Below the pieces are notes generated by a model. It did not search any database and had not been told where the DNA came from. It worked only from the letters and a program-made list of their open reading frames with translations. A stretch of 64,000 bases of DNA from Trichoplusia ni. Its lineage: Eukaryota; Arthropoda; Insecta; Lepidoptera; Noctuidae. Positions 35,333-47,330 of the stretch are shown here, piece by piece. Position 1 is the stretch's first letter, and each line of letters opens with the position of its first letter. Position numbers and translations under genes: made by a program. The stretch is taken from assembly GCF_003590095.1 (NCBI RefSeq), contig NC_039492.1, forward strand, positions 434,001 through 498,000, written 5' to 3'.

Positions 35333-35557
35333 TTATCCAGTATAAAGCCGTCCAGGCGATGCGGCGGTGTAGTAAATCATGTATGTAATGTAGGCAACAT
35401 GCCTGGCTAGGTATCCAATACATGTACAAACATTTGTACTAAATGTTGTAGCAACTTTCGCGCTCGGAACTTTGCACCAAACTGCTCCAAACATTGGCTT
35501 TCCAACTTTCTTCGCTTTGATGTGCGCGAAAATCCGACTTGCATATTTCAAATCCAC
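35333..35557 (-). CDS. Candidate exon, 74 codons
   Basis: The minus strand is open from a GTG at 35557 to TAA at 35333 and reads YASRIFAHIKAKKVGKPMFG, then VWCKVPSAKVATTFSTNV. Codon choice includes many GCG, GCC and AGC codons, unlike the AT-rich surroundings. There is no ATG near the start; 'cattg|ag' upstream offers a poor acceptor. A second minus-strand frame (35172-35429) overlaps the 3' half. No motif recognised. It could be a piece of a retroelement protein. Confidence 0.25.
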   Translation of the reverse strand: MDLKYASRIFAHIKAKKVGKPMFGAVWCKVPSAKVATTFSTNVCTCIGYLARHVAYITYMIYYTAASPGRLYTG

Positions 35558-37269
35558 TCAATAATATGCCTATGCATTCAAGGGATTGTCCATTAACCTA
35601 CGTTTAATAAATTTTCATATTGGCATTCAAGTAAGATGTAATTGTATTAAGTATAAGTTATGCGACGTTAAAATTATTTCCAGATAAAGCGAGGAATTTA
35701 TTTCTCTTTGAGATGCGTCAGAGTGATCGCTCTTCTATGTTTCGTTATACCTTTATAAGTAATACATTGGTAGGATAGATAATACATAGATATTTAAAGA
35801 TCCCAAAACTGAAAAAAGTATCGATAACCAGTTTTTACAAAAACAGGCAGACAATCATCAATTAGCCTTAACAAGTTAATTCTCGAATCAGCAGGAATCT
35901 ACGCCTACCGTCACGTATCTACACGAAGCTATCCACAGTATAAATACTTGCCACGATCAACATGTATGGGGTCAGGAGTTGACCGCGACGCTTACGTAAA
36001 CCATTGTTTCCACGTAATTAATTCTAAATAAGCACCTTATAAAGATATTCACGTCTTAGAAAGCGAACTACATGATTCATAATTAAGTTCATCTGGTCTT
36101 ACGTGCTAGTGGGAACTGTTTTTATTGAGCTTGACTTTGAGAACTCAATTCTCGTTAGGTCCAATTAAAACGCTTTTGCACTCAATGCACATTCTGTCTT
36201 TACCAACATCCAAAATAATACGAATGAAGGTCTCTAATGGGGAATGGGCAAGCCCTAAGCCTCTAATTATCAAAATTTTTGACTCCAAAGTTAAAGTGAC
36301 CATTACGCATGCGCCCAACTCCAAATATCCGCAAAAAAGGTTAGACTCGATGACGATCACTCGAACACTCTAGACAGTACAAATTAATTGACCGGCAAAC
36401 ACTACGATACAATCAACACGAGGAGAAAATTCCCAAGCTTGTTAATTAATTCTAAGTAAGTGTTTGATTCGCAATCTGTAACAGTTATACTAACAAATTG
36501 GGTCATGTAAGTTTATCGTTAAGAACTTATCGTACGATTTGCCGTGACTTTAATAAATACATATTTCATAGTCGACTTTTGTATTCCTTAAGTGTTAAAA
36601 AAAAACTATTTTACGATTAAGAACTATTATTGCGATCTTACAACGCTGCTTGATTATTAAATCAATCGCTTCCATATAGGGCCATAAGCAGGAACATACG
36701 CCGCCTGGACAGCCAATAGTGAAAGTCCAAGAGTTAGCACCATATAACACCACACGAACAAATCTGTACACATCTCCCATCTGTTAGATAGTTTAATTCC
36801 CCTTTTACGTCTTGATTATCAGGCGCGTGAGTCACGATGCGGTGCCTCTGAACTCCGAACTGTGACGCAACAATGGGAAATGTATGAAATGTTATGAAGT
36901 TATTGTTTTAGTGCAATATTGTGTGTAAACGCTTATATTCTTCGAAAGACTAACAACAAAACGACAAAAAGACTTTAGTTTGAAGTCCATTTGGTCTTTC
37001 CACTTTCGGACATACTAGGCAACGCATCAAATTAATAAGATAGCCTATCTTTCGTAAATCATGAAAATATCATCACCAGTATGGAAGTAGCTAATGAATA
37101 CATCGTACCCTCGAAATAAGATCATTAAGATCCAATAAATAGATCCGAATAACATTAAAATTCAGTATCACCCAATTAGTCTCAAAACCTGACATTAATT
37201 TAGAACAATGTGAAGCTAATGACTGTCACAGCCGCCCTAAAAATATCAACATCAGATCTCAATAGTGTT
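35558..37269. other. No firm feature
   Basis: Both strands are open at 36125-36373, the plus strand with SKIIRMKVSNGEWASPKPL. Opposed open frames of this sort usually mean local absence of stops and not a gene; an unrecognised repeat is possible. Confidence 0.4.
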
Positions 37270-37440
37270 ATTTGACGCTTGAACGACATCACCTTCGCGA
37301 CTCGACGAGTTATTTGCGTAGCTTCGTGAGACGAGCCCACCGACGCTCGGGCCGCGTCAGACCCGTCACGGAATCACCGACGCGGACCGAATTGTGTCTG
37401 CTGACATATTATAAATACGACATCCTGACGTCACTGTTGC
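37270..37440 (+). promoter_or_regulatory. Candidate promoter: CpG patch, TATA, CRE
   Basis: 37285-37390 is CpG-rich ('cgacgctcgggccgcgtcag', 'caccgacgcggaccgaatt'). It is followed by TATAAATA at 37410-37417 and a perfect cAMP-response-element palindrome TGACGTCA at 37426-37433, which runs into TCACTG, a weak initiator. The TATA-to-initiator distance of about 23 bp is a little short. The frames over it (37272-37478 plus, 37366-37629 minus) are not convincing. Whether a transcript starts here is unknown. Confidence 0.35.
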
Positions 37441-40400
37441 TGTGTACCGAAATGTTAATTGTGTTACCTTTATCTTGAGCGAAAGAGATCTGATACTATG
37501 TACACCCACTGGGAGTAGGGTCCAAATGACGCAGAAAACAGGTGATCTTGAAAATCTGAAAATCGTTTTGATGGCACCGTTATATGCATTAAACATATAT
37601 TCAATAAGAATGAAGAATACAATATTCACGTGACTATAAAAAAAATAGGAATGAAGAATAACTTAGTATTGCGTAACAAAAAAGCTATTAACCTTCTAAT
37701 TTAATTCCGACCGGTTTTTGGATCTTAGTATTCGCATTCGAATCTAGAAAATTCTGTCTCTGATTCGTGAATACTTCTGTATTGAGGAAATCAAATAAAG
37801 CTAAAAGAAACATAACAAAGGTCTACTAATGACATAGTAACAAGTGTAGCGTCACTGGCTTGCTTTTCTTATTCATCAGCCTACATGTAATCTGCTCTTA
37901 TCATTCTAATTATAATTATTTTTGCTTTAGACTTGTTAAGTCATCATTTCCCTTTCATGTTTATTTTAATCAGTTATACCTTATCTTTCAGACGAGTTCC
38001 CAAGTTAAATTCTATCAAAAACTAACCTAGACGCAGCGATTGTACTATAAATGGTGCTCTTTCGAAGTATAATGAATAAAATCATTAAATACGTTTACAA
38101 TTATTTCCTATGTATCAAAAGTGACTTATTAATGAGGATGTTTCTAGATTAATTTATTTGTTACAGAAACGTTTTCCGTGAGGTACATAAATGACGCAAG
38201 TGCTTTAACAATACAAATTAAATCAATTGTTTAATTTTCTATTGTACATGTTTTACTTGCTTATCTGTTTTATGTAGGAATGTTAACTTTTGCTTCTATT
38301 TCATCATCATTATTCGTAACTTTTCTCTTCCATACATCATCATCAGCGTCATTTTCAAGGTCAGGCAATATTTTGTTTCATGAAAGTATTTTACATAAGC
38401 TAAACTTAACGGTGTATTGTCACCAATACCCGTAAGGCCATTATATCATATGTTCCGTAATTTTTATTAAATGCGTTTCTTATTACAACTTTATTGTAAT
38501 TTGATTCCCTTCCTGTTGTCTGATCAGGTCGTGCTAATAAATGAAGTGTTGATGTTGATGACAATATAATAGACTCTAATACAGACACATATTTAAGAAT
38601 CATAATAGGTGTAATGATAAGATTAATGGCTCCAAGCAAATGCATACAAAATTTGCCCACTTTTTTTTTGCATCGAATATCCGATTTGTATGAAGTTGTC
38701 AAATGTCGAATTACTATTTTAACAGCAATGTGAACTTTTCTATCGCCTATCTTTTGAAACACGTATTACGGTGGATGCAGACTGTCTCCATCTTTGTAAC
38801 TCATTTTATCATATTTAAATAGCACTAAAACGCAGATTAGTGTCAGCATCTACATTCTAATGATGCATCCATTAGTCGTTGTTGTTTATCTTAATTACAT
38901 AAGGTGGTTTTAGAATAGCTTTTTAATTTAAATCGTTTACTTGGAACTCGTTTGTTAATGAGTCTATTCTCATTTGCGGCGTCTCCAATATGGCGCTTTT
39001 TAATTCTATTATCATTATAGAAAGGTATTGAGGGATTTCGCTTTATCCTTTTCCGATTTCTCAGCTGGATTATAGTGCTAATTATTGGCTCATGGTTTTC
39101 TTTCTTTCTTAAAAAAGGCAATTTATTGAATGAATGTCTTTAATCAGTTATGCTTTGACTAGTGGGATTATATTCTTTACGTAAAATAGATTGTGCAATC
39201 TAATGTAGATACGTTTTTTCGTATCAGCGCCTACGTTTTATTCATCTTAATCATTTAGTATGTAATTCTGAACTGCTTTCACGTCATCGTCGTCATTTTG
39301 CGCTTGATTCATGTAGCCTTCTAATCCTATGACTATAAAGTTTTGAGTTTTTATTCCTTACGTTAAAAACAAAGTATCTGTTAACTTGCTAATATTTTTT
39401 ACTTTACTACCTGACAATTTCATTTTTATAACAACTGTCCGTCCCGCCGCTAGGTCTTTCATTAATGCCCTATTCTCATCAACTAATAGCTAATAATAAT
39501 TAACCCAGTCTATACGAGCTCTCGTCACGCAATGTTTTATCATTTGCGAACACGTCATCATAATGGTAAACCCGTCACGTATTGACCCGTCGCATTACAC
39601 ATATTTTGCATTAAGTCTCCAACAGTAAACAAGCCATATATGTATGCTTTTAACATTAAACATGCCAATATTCTCAAATATGGTCAAGTAATGTTATCTG
39701 AAACAGTGTTTGTTATATTTTTCCTCTAATTTGTGTATTTCTCAAGACTTTTTCGAAGCTGATGAAGTCATACCACTGTATGCTCAATTATGGTCAGTAG
39801 AACACTTTACTTAAATTTAAAATGACTATCGTGATAAATAACAGATCGAAATAGAACAAAGCATCTAAAGCAAGGAATTCATTACTGCGAGCAAAAACAA
39901 TTGAAACGTATCCACTTGTCCCATCGCTTTGATTAAAATGTTTTGTGTCGTCATGCTTGAGTCATATCTTAAAAGCTATTTCAAAGAGACAATTCATCTT
40001 TGTAATAAAACATTCTCTTCCAAAAAAATGAGCCATATTCATACATATATGATTCGGAGCACTATCTTTATTGCTACTTTACTATCCTAATTTGAACTTT
40101 TTCTATCAATTGATTCCTTATTGGAAATTGGAAATTGTTCAGTTTGGATAAATATATGTCCTTATCTGTTAAAATGCCGGCAATTTTATAAACACCTGGT
40201 CATTGTACCCCTGGCTGCCATCAGATCATCATATGAACTGAACATATACAATGACAAATTCTTCCGGCAATTTGTATCTTCCAACTGTTGACCTCACGTT
40301 ATTAGAACAAGGGCTGCACTGTCAAAACACTGCAGGCATGATGTAACACATGCTGTCATTAATCATAACGATTATAATGCTGTGTGCCAAATATGAAAGT

Positions 40401-40532
40401 ATTGGACCATAACCAGGGTCAAGGCGATTTTTGCCAAATCTATCTCAAAATGTAGCAAAAACTGATGTATGATTGTCTTATACAGTTAAACTTAAAAGGA
40501 AATTCAAGTCTTCCATACATCTGATGAGGTTA
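37441..40532. other. Gene-free stretch
   Basis: 3.1 kb. The 118-codon minus-strand frame at 38406-38762 and the 76-codon one at 38891-39121 have no motif. 40160-40400 differs in style ('aatgccggcaattttataaa', 'tacaaattgccggaag' on the complement) and may be an unrecognised repeat. Confidence 0.45.
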
Positions 40533-40787
40533 TTATCTACCCACTTTAAGCTCCTTATTACAGTTGTGTAGTTGACGACGATACTCAGTAGTTCCTATAC
40601 GGATTTTGTCCCTCCTTGCATCTTCAAAGAAAAGTGCTGCAATAAATCCAGTTTCTAGTCCCATTATTTTGGCACATCTGCAATGCAGGCCGACTCTTAG
40701 TTTGTATTTCAACCCATATTTGCCTTTTTGCGCCAGAGTTGTCTCTTTCACTTGAAATAGCCATATTTCAACGGATATTTTGTGCAA
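40533..40787 (-). CDS. Doubly open minus-strand stretch
   Basis: Two minus-strand frames are open over the same DNA. One, 40533-40787, reads GLKYKLRVGLHCRCAKIMGL and then FEDARRDKIRIGTTEYRRQL. The other, from an ATG near 40765, reads MAISSERDNSGAKRQIWVEI before a stop. Both look protein-like, so a frameshifted remnant is possible. No family recognised and no splice sites stand out. Confidence 0.25.
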   Translation of the reverse strand: MHKISVEIWLFQVKETTLAQKGKYGLKYKLRVGLHCRCAKIMGLETGFIAALFFEDARRDKIRIGTTEYRRQLHNCNKELKVGR

Positions 40788-41264
40788 TGGACTTCAGCAA
40801 ACAAACTCAGTCAAGTAATAAAAATCGTATTGCATCAAAACGCAAAAGTTGAAATGTTAGATTTTCAATTTTATTTGACGACAACCACTAGATATCTTAA
40901 TACTACATTTGGCGAGGGCACTAACACGATATAGTTTCTTTTAATTTTTTAATTTAAATCCATTACAAACTCTTGAGTATTTTTTTGCTCTCCTAAAGTA
41001 TTTTTTATACTCTACCACTTATCTGTTGTTTATGGGCGTGGTAATGTAAACTAATCGGCGTCATTATCGGTCAAAAAGCTAAAGACCTACGTGTCAGTTT
41101 CCTGGCAGACTGCGAATTTCTCGTGTCCAACCTGTTTGCACGTTGTAGCGAAAAAAAACCCATTTGTCTATTCTAAATTGAACTTCAATCGTATAGAATC
41201 AGAGCTCATTTTCTATTGATAGAATTAGCCGTTCGAAAACCAATTTCGCTCTCAACAGCCGACG
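40788..41264. other. Flank of the 41.3-kb CpG patch
   Basis: AT-rich turning more mixed after 41080. No frame of note. Confidence 0.45.
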
Positions 41265-41483
41265 CAGTACTCAGTAATAATTCAGTATGGCGCGTGACTG
41301 CGCACATGAAAGACGTGTGCACCACGTTCGGACGGAAAATAAATACTATTATCCGACGCGATCGTGAATTTGGCAAAGTTTAAATTGTTTGAAGAAAGCG
41401 TGTTTTTGGCTTTCTTTTTTTATTAGCATTTAAGTGTTTAGTGATTGGAATAACTAAAAATTGGATTGTGGTATATCTTTAAC
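41265..41483 (+). other. Candidate non-coding first exon
   Basis: A CpG-richer block at 41259-41372 ('tatggcgcgtgactgcgcac', 'cgttcggacgg', 'ccgacgcgatcg') contains two TCAGT arthropod initiator sequences (41271-41275, 41282-41286). The interval ends at 'ctttaac|gtaagttttccc', a consensus donor at 41484. A 26-codon open frame from the ATG at 41287 to TGA at 41367 would be an upstream ORF if this is a 5' leader. Initiator, CpG block and donor together suggest the start of a plus-strand gene with a long first intron. There is no direct evidence of transcription. Confidence 0.33.
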
Positions 41484-43932
41484 GTAAGTTTTCCCGTAAT
41501 ATTGGGTATTCCCTTTACGTGTTTGCAAAACATTGACTGATGATTACTCCGGACTAATTTTTACTTAACACGGAACCATTTTTTAACCTGTGTCGTTTAT
41601 TGACTAAATGATATTTTTAGATGAGAAACGCTCGTGACGATTTATGTTAAGTTCATAAGTAAACAATAATGTTATACTTAGTAACTGTTTTTCCAGCTTA
41701 TTACTAATAATTTTGTTCAGGGCAGTGTGATCTGGTATCTTAACGATGATGTTATAATTGTTATTTTCTATCTCTTTATATCGAGACTTCGAGACAGTTA
41801 AATGTCGTCGCTATTTATTAGTTCCTTGCGATGATAGCGGATGTATTCATTGATATTCCGCCCTATGTTCATTTTGTTTTTATTATTTATGAATTCCCCT
41901 ATCCAATCATAAGTGGTGAGCCGAAGAGAAGTTCATACATGGAAGCTTTTTTCAACAAAATTTCTTTGGTTCCATATAGTTTTTCTTAAAGATAATAAAT
42001 TCCCTAATTCAATTACATTTACAAACTCAATAAAGATCCTTGTTCTAAGTTGTCTTGAACCTTGAATTATACTCAATAACGCGAACATTTACTTGCGAGG
42101 TTTCCTCTGATTTATGAGGAACAAAGCTGAAACTAGAAAATTACTAAAATGAATTATAAGCCTCCATAATTGTCGGTTGTTTGATGTAGGAATAATGGGA
42201 AAATACAGAGTTACTGTTGCCTGTCGTTGTCTGAATTGTGATGGATAGAATGGAAGCTGGGAAAGCTTGGCGAGAGTAAGTTATGACTGCACTTTTCACC
42301 AGATGTCTGTTATCACAATCTGCACAACTTTGACGTATTTTCGTTTCAAGTATACATTTAAAATCACATGTATCGTGTTTTTAATTCGTTAAAAATATCA
42401 TTGTCATTTTTCGGTGCTTACATTTTGAATTTTTACAGTAAAATTAAAATCTTTAAGCATATACGTTTTTAGAAAAATAATAAAACACACACAAGTAATA
42501 CGTTTATAAATAGTCAACAGATGTGAGGAAAACCCTACAGCTGGTTTCATACTAACCTCATTAACGACCTATCTAACCAGTCAGGTGCATTTATACCAAC
42601 CTGAGAAAAAAAAATAAATGAACTCACTATAGAAAGTCTTCCTACCTAATGGGAGAATACTGTTCGTATAGACTTAAGATATTGCAAGAATAAGGAATTG
42701 AAGGACCAAGATATTGCTAGCAACCATAAAAGAAATAGGAGTTTCAAGTACGACGGGCAAGGAGACATAGTATATTCAAGATTCTTTTGCACTTATTGCG
42801 TTTAGATTATGTTCTTGGCAACGAGAAATATAAAGAGGGACACAATTGATTTATATTTTTAATGGCTTGAAATTTCATTGAAATATCATATATTTTATTC
42901 GCACCATGAAATCGAAATAAAGACGTAAATATGTTCATCTGTAGATATCCATGTAACACAAGTCTCCGATTTAAATCTTTGCCTATTAATTTTCTTCCGT
43001 ATCACGTTCGTTTTGCAAAGGAAAAATACAGTTATTCTTCTTAGACGGTTTAAAGGCAGTTGAAGGATCAGCACAGTGCGTGTTTGACTGCCGCATAATC
43101 TCAATCATAACAGTCCGCTCGTTCAATGTACAGACGCGTAACATTGACTCATTTGTATTTTATAAATATTCTCCAGTTATTGTTCAACGCTTCGATGAAA
43201 CTCGCGGTCATACCGACTTGTGTAACGATAATTTATAATTGTATAATAATACAAGCGATAATATCGGTTATCTTACACTTTCGTTCGAATCGAGGAAATT
43301 TAAAAAAAACATGTAACTACCATTGTAATAAGGAAACCCATTCATTGCACGATGTAAGAATCGATTTACATAATTTTGAGTTTATCAGGTCATGTTATTT
43401 AATATATTTTTGATTACTAATTTGATTATAGTACTGAAACAAAACATGTAACATTTAAACAATCAAATTGACACATATATTTAAAAGTGCATCAGACAAA
43501 CCAATTTGGAGAATACTGCCTTGTAAGGGAATAAAAGAAATGGGACTTTGTCTGATTAGGCAGGGGAATAGTCATGGGCGCCTTTTCGGAGGAGGAAGCG
43601 GGTAGAATTGACGATTACTGTCTAAACTTAAACCGCCGTGCTGCGTACTGCGTTTTTGGTGTCCGTTCATGCCAATGCGATATGCCCTGACGATAAAATT
43701 AATAACTAATCGCGATCAAAGATAACATGTAAAGGAAAATGATACAATACTGTTGTTTGTTTTTAATGTATGGGTTTTTCTGGTGTCCGATGATAAAGAC
43801 ATATAGGAAATGTATTTCGTTCTGTTCGTGACACTCTTTTACTTCAAATAAGCTTAACCTAGTACTTAGACTACTAACTGCAACACTCCCACGTCTCGCC
43901 CGACTGAACAAGTCTAATAAGCGGTTAACCTA
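41484..43932. other. No firm feature
   Basis: AT-rich; frames at 42895-43104 (minus), 43126-43413 and 43699-43911 (minus) lack motifs. Confidence 0.5.
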
Positions 43933-44370
43933 TTGAAATTTATCGAACACAAATCATTTATGACATTATGCAGATACCAGTTACATATTCAAGTGGAACA
44001 TGCTTGCTGTAATGTTAGCGCATCAGCTAAAACGATGTCCATTTCACTGGACTTATCAGCGGGCTGTTATAATCGCGTTTCAAAACCTGATCTTGCATAT
44101 TTAAGCCTTGAAATAGACGAACATGTTTATTGCTTAATTTTGCTCGATTATGGATTGATAAGCATTGCTAAATGTTTCTGCATGTTGATCTCGTTTTTTG
44201 AAGAGATTTCTGCACAATTGGAGCAATGCTTTCAAATCAACGAGAGCACACTGCGTAATTCCAAACGTAAACTACCACCGAACTTTTGTAACGGCATTTC
44301 GCTGACCATTTATTTCTCTTCGTTGCCAAAATTGTCCATACTCACAATGCTTACTCGCCCAATACAATAA
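43933..44370 (+). CDS. Longest open frame in the window, unassigned
   Basis: Open for 145 codons; the first in-frame start codon is TTG at 43933 and the first ATG is about nine codons on. It reads HIQVEHACCNVSASAKTMSI and, later, FFEEISAQLEQCFQINESTL, with many cysteines, serines and leucines. Codon choice is mixed. No domain, signal peptide or clear splice site is visible. The opposite strand carries the end of another protein-like region (44351-44785), which overlaps it slightly. At this length chance is unlikely but not excluded in 64 kb. Confidence 0.28.
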   Translation: MKFIEHKSFMTLCRYQLHIQVEHACCNVSASAKTMSISLDLSAGCYNRVSKPDLAYLSLEIDEHVYCLILLDYGLISIAKCFCMLISFFEEISAQLEQCFQINESTLRNSKRKLPPNFCNGISLTIYFSSLPKLSILTMLTRPIQ

Positions 44371-44785
44371 TAGGTGCTGAACGACTTTCTAGATAAACCA
44401 AACCGAGGCCTACCGGCAACCACAAATATGGTTGAATAAAGAATCGGCTCTTGAATTGTATCGCACCTATTTTCACCCATCACACTTTGTGACAGCTTTA
44501 GTTGCGGTGCCTGACCAATCCAATTCCGTGCTCACTCCGCTAGCCGCACCGAATACCGCCCCAAGTTTTGTTCACCCCATAAGGCAAAATAGATTGACAA
44601 TCATACAATACTCGAAATAGTTGTAGAAGGCGCGAAAGCCACCTAATTGACGTTTCACGGGCACTGTAAATCTGTATTTTCTCCTTGAAATAGAAAACTT
44701 GTTCGGTCGGCCCCATAGCACGATTTACATAGCTTGCGCCCACCGCGGACCCGCTTGTACTTGCTGGCTGGTGGGTGTTGGACAT
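44351..44785 (-). pseudogene. Protein-like minus-strand region, frameshifted
   Basis: From an ATG at 44785 the minus strand opens with SNTHQPASTSGSAVGASYVN, a low-complexity serine/alanine start typical of real N-termini. The good reading then moves to another frame (RQLGGFRAFYNYFEYCMIVN, later KLGAVFGAASGVSTELDWSG) and finally to one ending in PYLWLPVGLGLVYLESRSAP and TAA at 44351. At least two shifts and one stop would be needed to join these. Hydrophobic runs suggest a small membrane protein. It is either a processed pseudogene or short exons; no poly(A) tract is seen. Family unknown. Confidence 0.33.
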
Positions 44786-45714
44786 AGCTTCGTAATTATT
44801 GTTAGAGAAATCTATGTAGCACGAGATTATTGGTATTGTATGCTAACCTAACGGATGATTGAGTTGTTTCCTTCTTAGGGTACTTAAGCCTTTAAATGTT
44901 GAAATGCTTTCGGCCCACCCAGAATTTTTGACGCCCTATATATAAATTATATTTCAAAATATTAGACGTATTTTGGACTAATTATATACTACTACTCTGA
45001 TAACTATTATAGGTGCGTAAGTCACCGGCCGAAATATAGGATTCTTATAATCAGTGTAGAATCAAAAGACACCCCTGAACTTTAACAAGGCTAGTTTGTA
45101 TATAGTCTTTGAAATATCGCACTGAATATAACCCCTTGCAATCTACATGCCTAAGTTCTGACATATGCTGAATCAAAGAAAAATATTATATATATACATA
45201 TTATATTCTTAAATTAATTGGCCTAACTTCGCGGAACAAAAAAGGAAATAAAAATTAACAGTGCTATTAGAGCAAATCTGAAAACCGTTCATAGGCTCAC
45301 TGAATTAGGTTTATCATCGAGTCTAGATATCGATATTGGAACCCATCCAACTGAACACTCTTGGCCTTAATCTGAACCGCTGAAAACGTTCGGCACATGA
45401 TTGATGGCAACAACATAACATTACGAGTAACTTGTCATTACACACGTTACCGTTAACGCCATTACCTCTAGTTGACGCATTAAAATGTTAAGTGACCTTG
45501 CGTCAACAGTTATAACATAACTGCCGTCACGACACAGAAACACGACTTAATGTGCGATCGTAAAAGGCTATTTTCCTTTTGTAATAGAAAATAGTCTTGA
45601 ACTCAATATTTTTTAGGATGAAAGATACATTTATAATATTATCTGGTTTATCGGGGCGGATAAAAGCGCACAAAATCGTGAGATCTTTTAAGGAAACGAT
45701 CAAGAAGATCATCA
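44786..45714. other. No feature recognised
   Basis: AT-rich DNA; the 62-codon minus-strand frame at 45527-45715 is unremarkable. Confidence 0.5.
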
Positions 45715-45778
45715 TTTATCATTCCAGCCTTTGTATGTCCCAGGGCTAGGCCTAAGCCGTTTTCCATGGGGAATTAAA
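45715..45778 (+). repeat. Decayed repeat fragment
   Basis: 'cattccagcctttgtatgtc' then 'ccagggctaggcctaagccg' and 'ttccatgggg' resemble the common lepidopteran phrase 'cgtcccactgctgggcacag' followed by 'gcct', with several changes. Confidence 0.45.
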
Positions 45779-45989
45779 TCTATTGATTTTAAAATATTAT
45801 TCCAACATTACAACTTTAGAACGGGAGACAGAATCGGAAAATCTAATCTGAACTTCCACAAGAAAATCGGTAACTAAATTTTCTCTATTAACTTGTGGAA
45901 GCATAAATTAGATTGTAACGTGTACACAGTAAAACAAAATACTACTCTTTATATATTCCTAATCAAATTTAAACATGCTTTGAGTTTGC

Positions 45990-46196
45990 GTGAAAACTTA
46001 TCACCGAATCTGTTACGCTCGATTACAATGCACGCGTCAACGCCCATTTGGGAGTGAAAGAAAAAAATCAGCGCGTTCCATTCTTATCGGTTCTCAACTT
46101 GTTACGGAGGACCGAGTTGAATTGATTATGGCGGACGTTACGATAAGCACACCTGGTCCATACCACCTCCTCTTAAAGCATAACGTAGCTGTGTAA
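45990..46196 (+). CDS. Unassigned open frame, 68 codons
   Basis: Open from a GTG at 45990; an in-frame ATG follows at 46128 (MADVTISTPGPYHLLLKHN). The middle part (RSILIGSQLVTEDRVELIM) is balanced and protein-like, with CpG-containing codons. A TGA lies just upstream, so the 5' end would have to be spliced. No acceptor of quality is seen. May be a fragment of a mobile-element protein. Confidence 0.2.
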   Translation: MKTYHRICYARLQCTRQRPFGSERKKSARSILIGSQLVTEDRVELIMADVTISTPGPYHLLLKHNVAV

Positions 46197-47149
46197 GCGT
46201 GATAGCGCACTACACTGTGTAGAGTGCCATCTCTCTTCCGCATCCCCCGAAGATATTACTTGAACTGGTAACATGTAACTTTGTATGCCGTTGTTACTCC
46301 ACATTGTTTTAAATAGTTAACCTCCATGTGGACGCTTCGCTTGGTACTAAGTTGTATAATACGAGATTTAGAAGCGTATTCCGTATTGCTCTGAGCCTTG
46401 TTATCTAAGTAGGATTTAAGTTAGCGGCTGATACAGTTTAGCTTCAGTTCTAGCTCTACTTTAAATAAGCAACCTGAGTATAGTAAGGATTTTAAAGTTA
46501 GGTTTTTCGATTTTCTTCTTCTATTTGCTGGGTCCTGGTGCAGTTCTAGTATTTATGGTGTTAATAAGTAGGTATTCGAAATAAAGAACATCAATAAGCC
46601 AGATCTTGCAACAATGAAACAAAAGTGCTAGGATTCTTTTGCCTTAAGTATAGATCTTACATAGTATAGCAGTCAAGTGCTAGCGTCGTTAATATTAACG
46701 CGTAATTGTGATTAGATGTAAGGCATAAAAACTTATAATGTTGTAGAATAATGTAACTCTTAATATTGAATCTTGATGTTACATAAAACCACGAAGCATA
46801 ATTATTACCTAGACCTTTTTTTATTTCTTGAACTAAAAGTGAAAGTCTAAAATTGTAAAGCATAATAGTATTGGCTAAAGAAAGTATCTTTACACTTATA
46901 AAAACGATCAATTGCAAGTCAAAATTGCTTCACTGATGGTTCGGTACACAGAAATACAAATTTACCAAAAACAATGGTTACCCATCTGTTTCATGTCCAT
47001 TTGACCATTGCTTAGTCCCAATATACGTTCTTATAGCGGCTACGATAAAGTTTAAGAAAACTTCAACTAGTAGTTTCTTAGGTTTACGCGAATGTTAGAC
47101 ATTGAAATGAAAGTACTTTTACGGATTTTATCGCGGTTTAATTTTTGAT
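46197..47149. other. No feature recognised
   Basis: AT-rich; the minus-strand frame at 46657-46917 has no motif. Confidence 0.5.
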
Positions 47150-47330
47150 TTTAGTTCCCGACGTTTCGACACCTTTCCAGGTATCTCAGGTCGCAAAACT
47201 TCAACTCTCAGGCTATCACGGTTCTTCAGATATAGCCCGGTGACAGTCGGACAGACAATGCCCTAGTTAAGAAAACCAGAGCATTGTCTGTCCGACTGTT
47301 ACCCTTTTAGTACGAAACCACAAAAATATA
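47150..47330 (+). repeat. Lepidopteran repeat tail with hairpin
   Basis: 'ttagttcccgacgtttcgac' (47153 on) is followed by 'ggctatcacggttcttcaga', 'tatagcccggtgacagtcgg' and 'acccttttagtacgaaacca', all familiar from the 3' ends of lepidopteran elements. Inside it, 47239-47261 and 47281-47303 are 23-nt complements with one mismatch, separated by 19 nt, so the copy has become an inverted repeat around 'acagtcggacagacaatgc'. A weaker relative lies at 27.62-27.68 kb. Confidence 0.75.

Noticed and set aside
36125..36373. Opposed open frames on both strands.
   Set aside because: Mutual openness without motifs suggests locally stop-poor sequence or a repeat.
38406..38762. 118-codon minus-strand frame.
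   Set aside because: Composition follows base content, there is no motif, and no splice or start context supports it.
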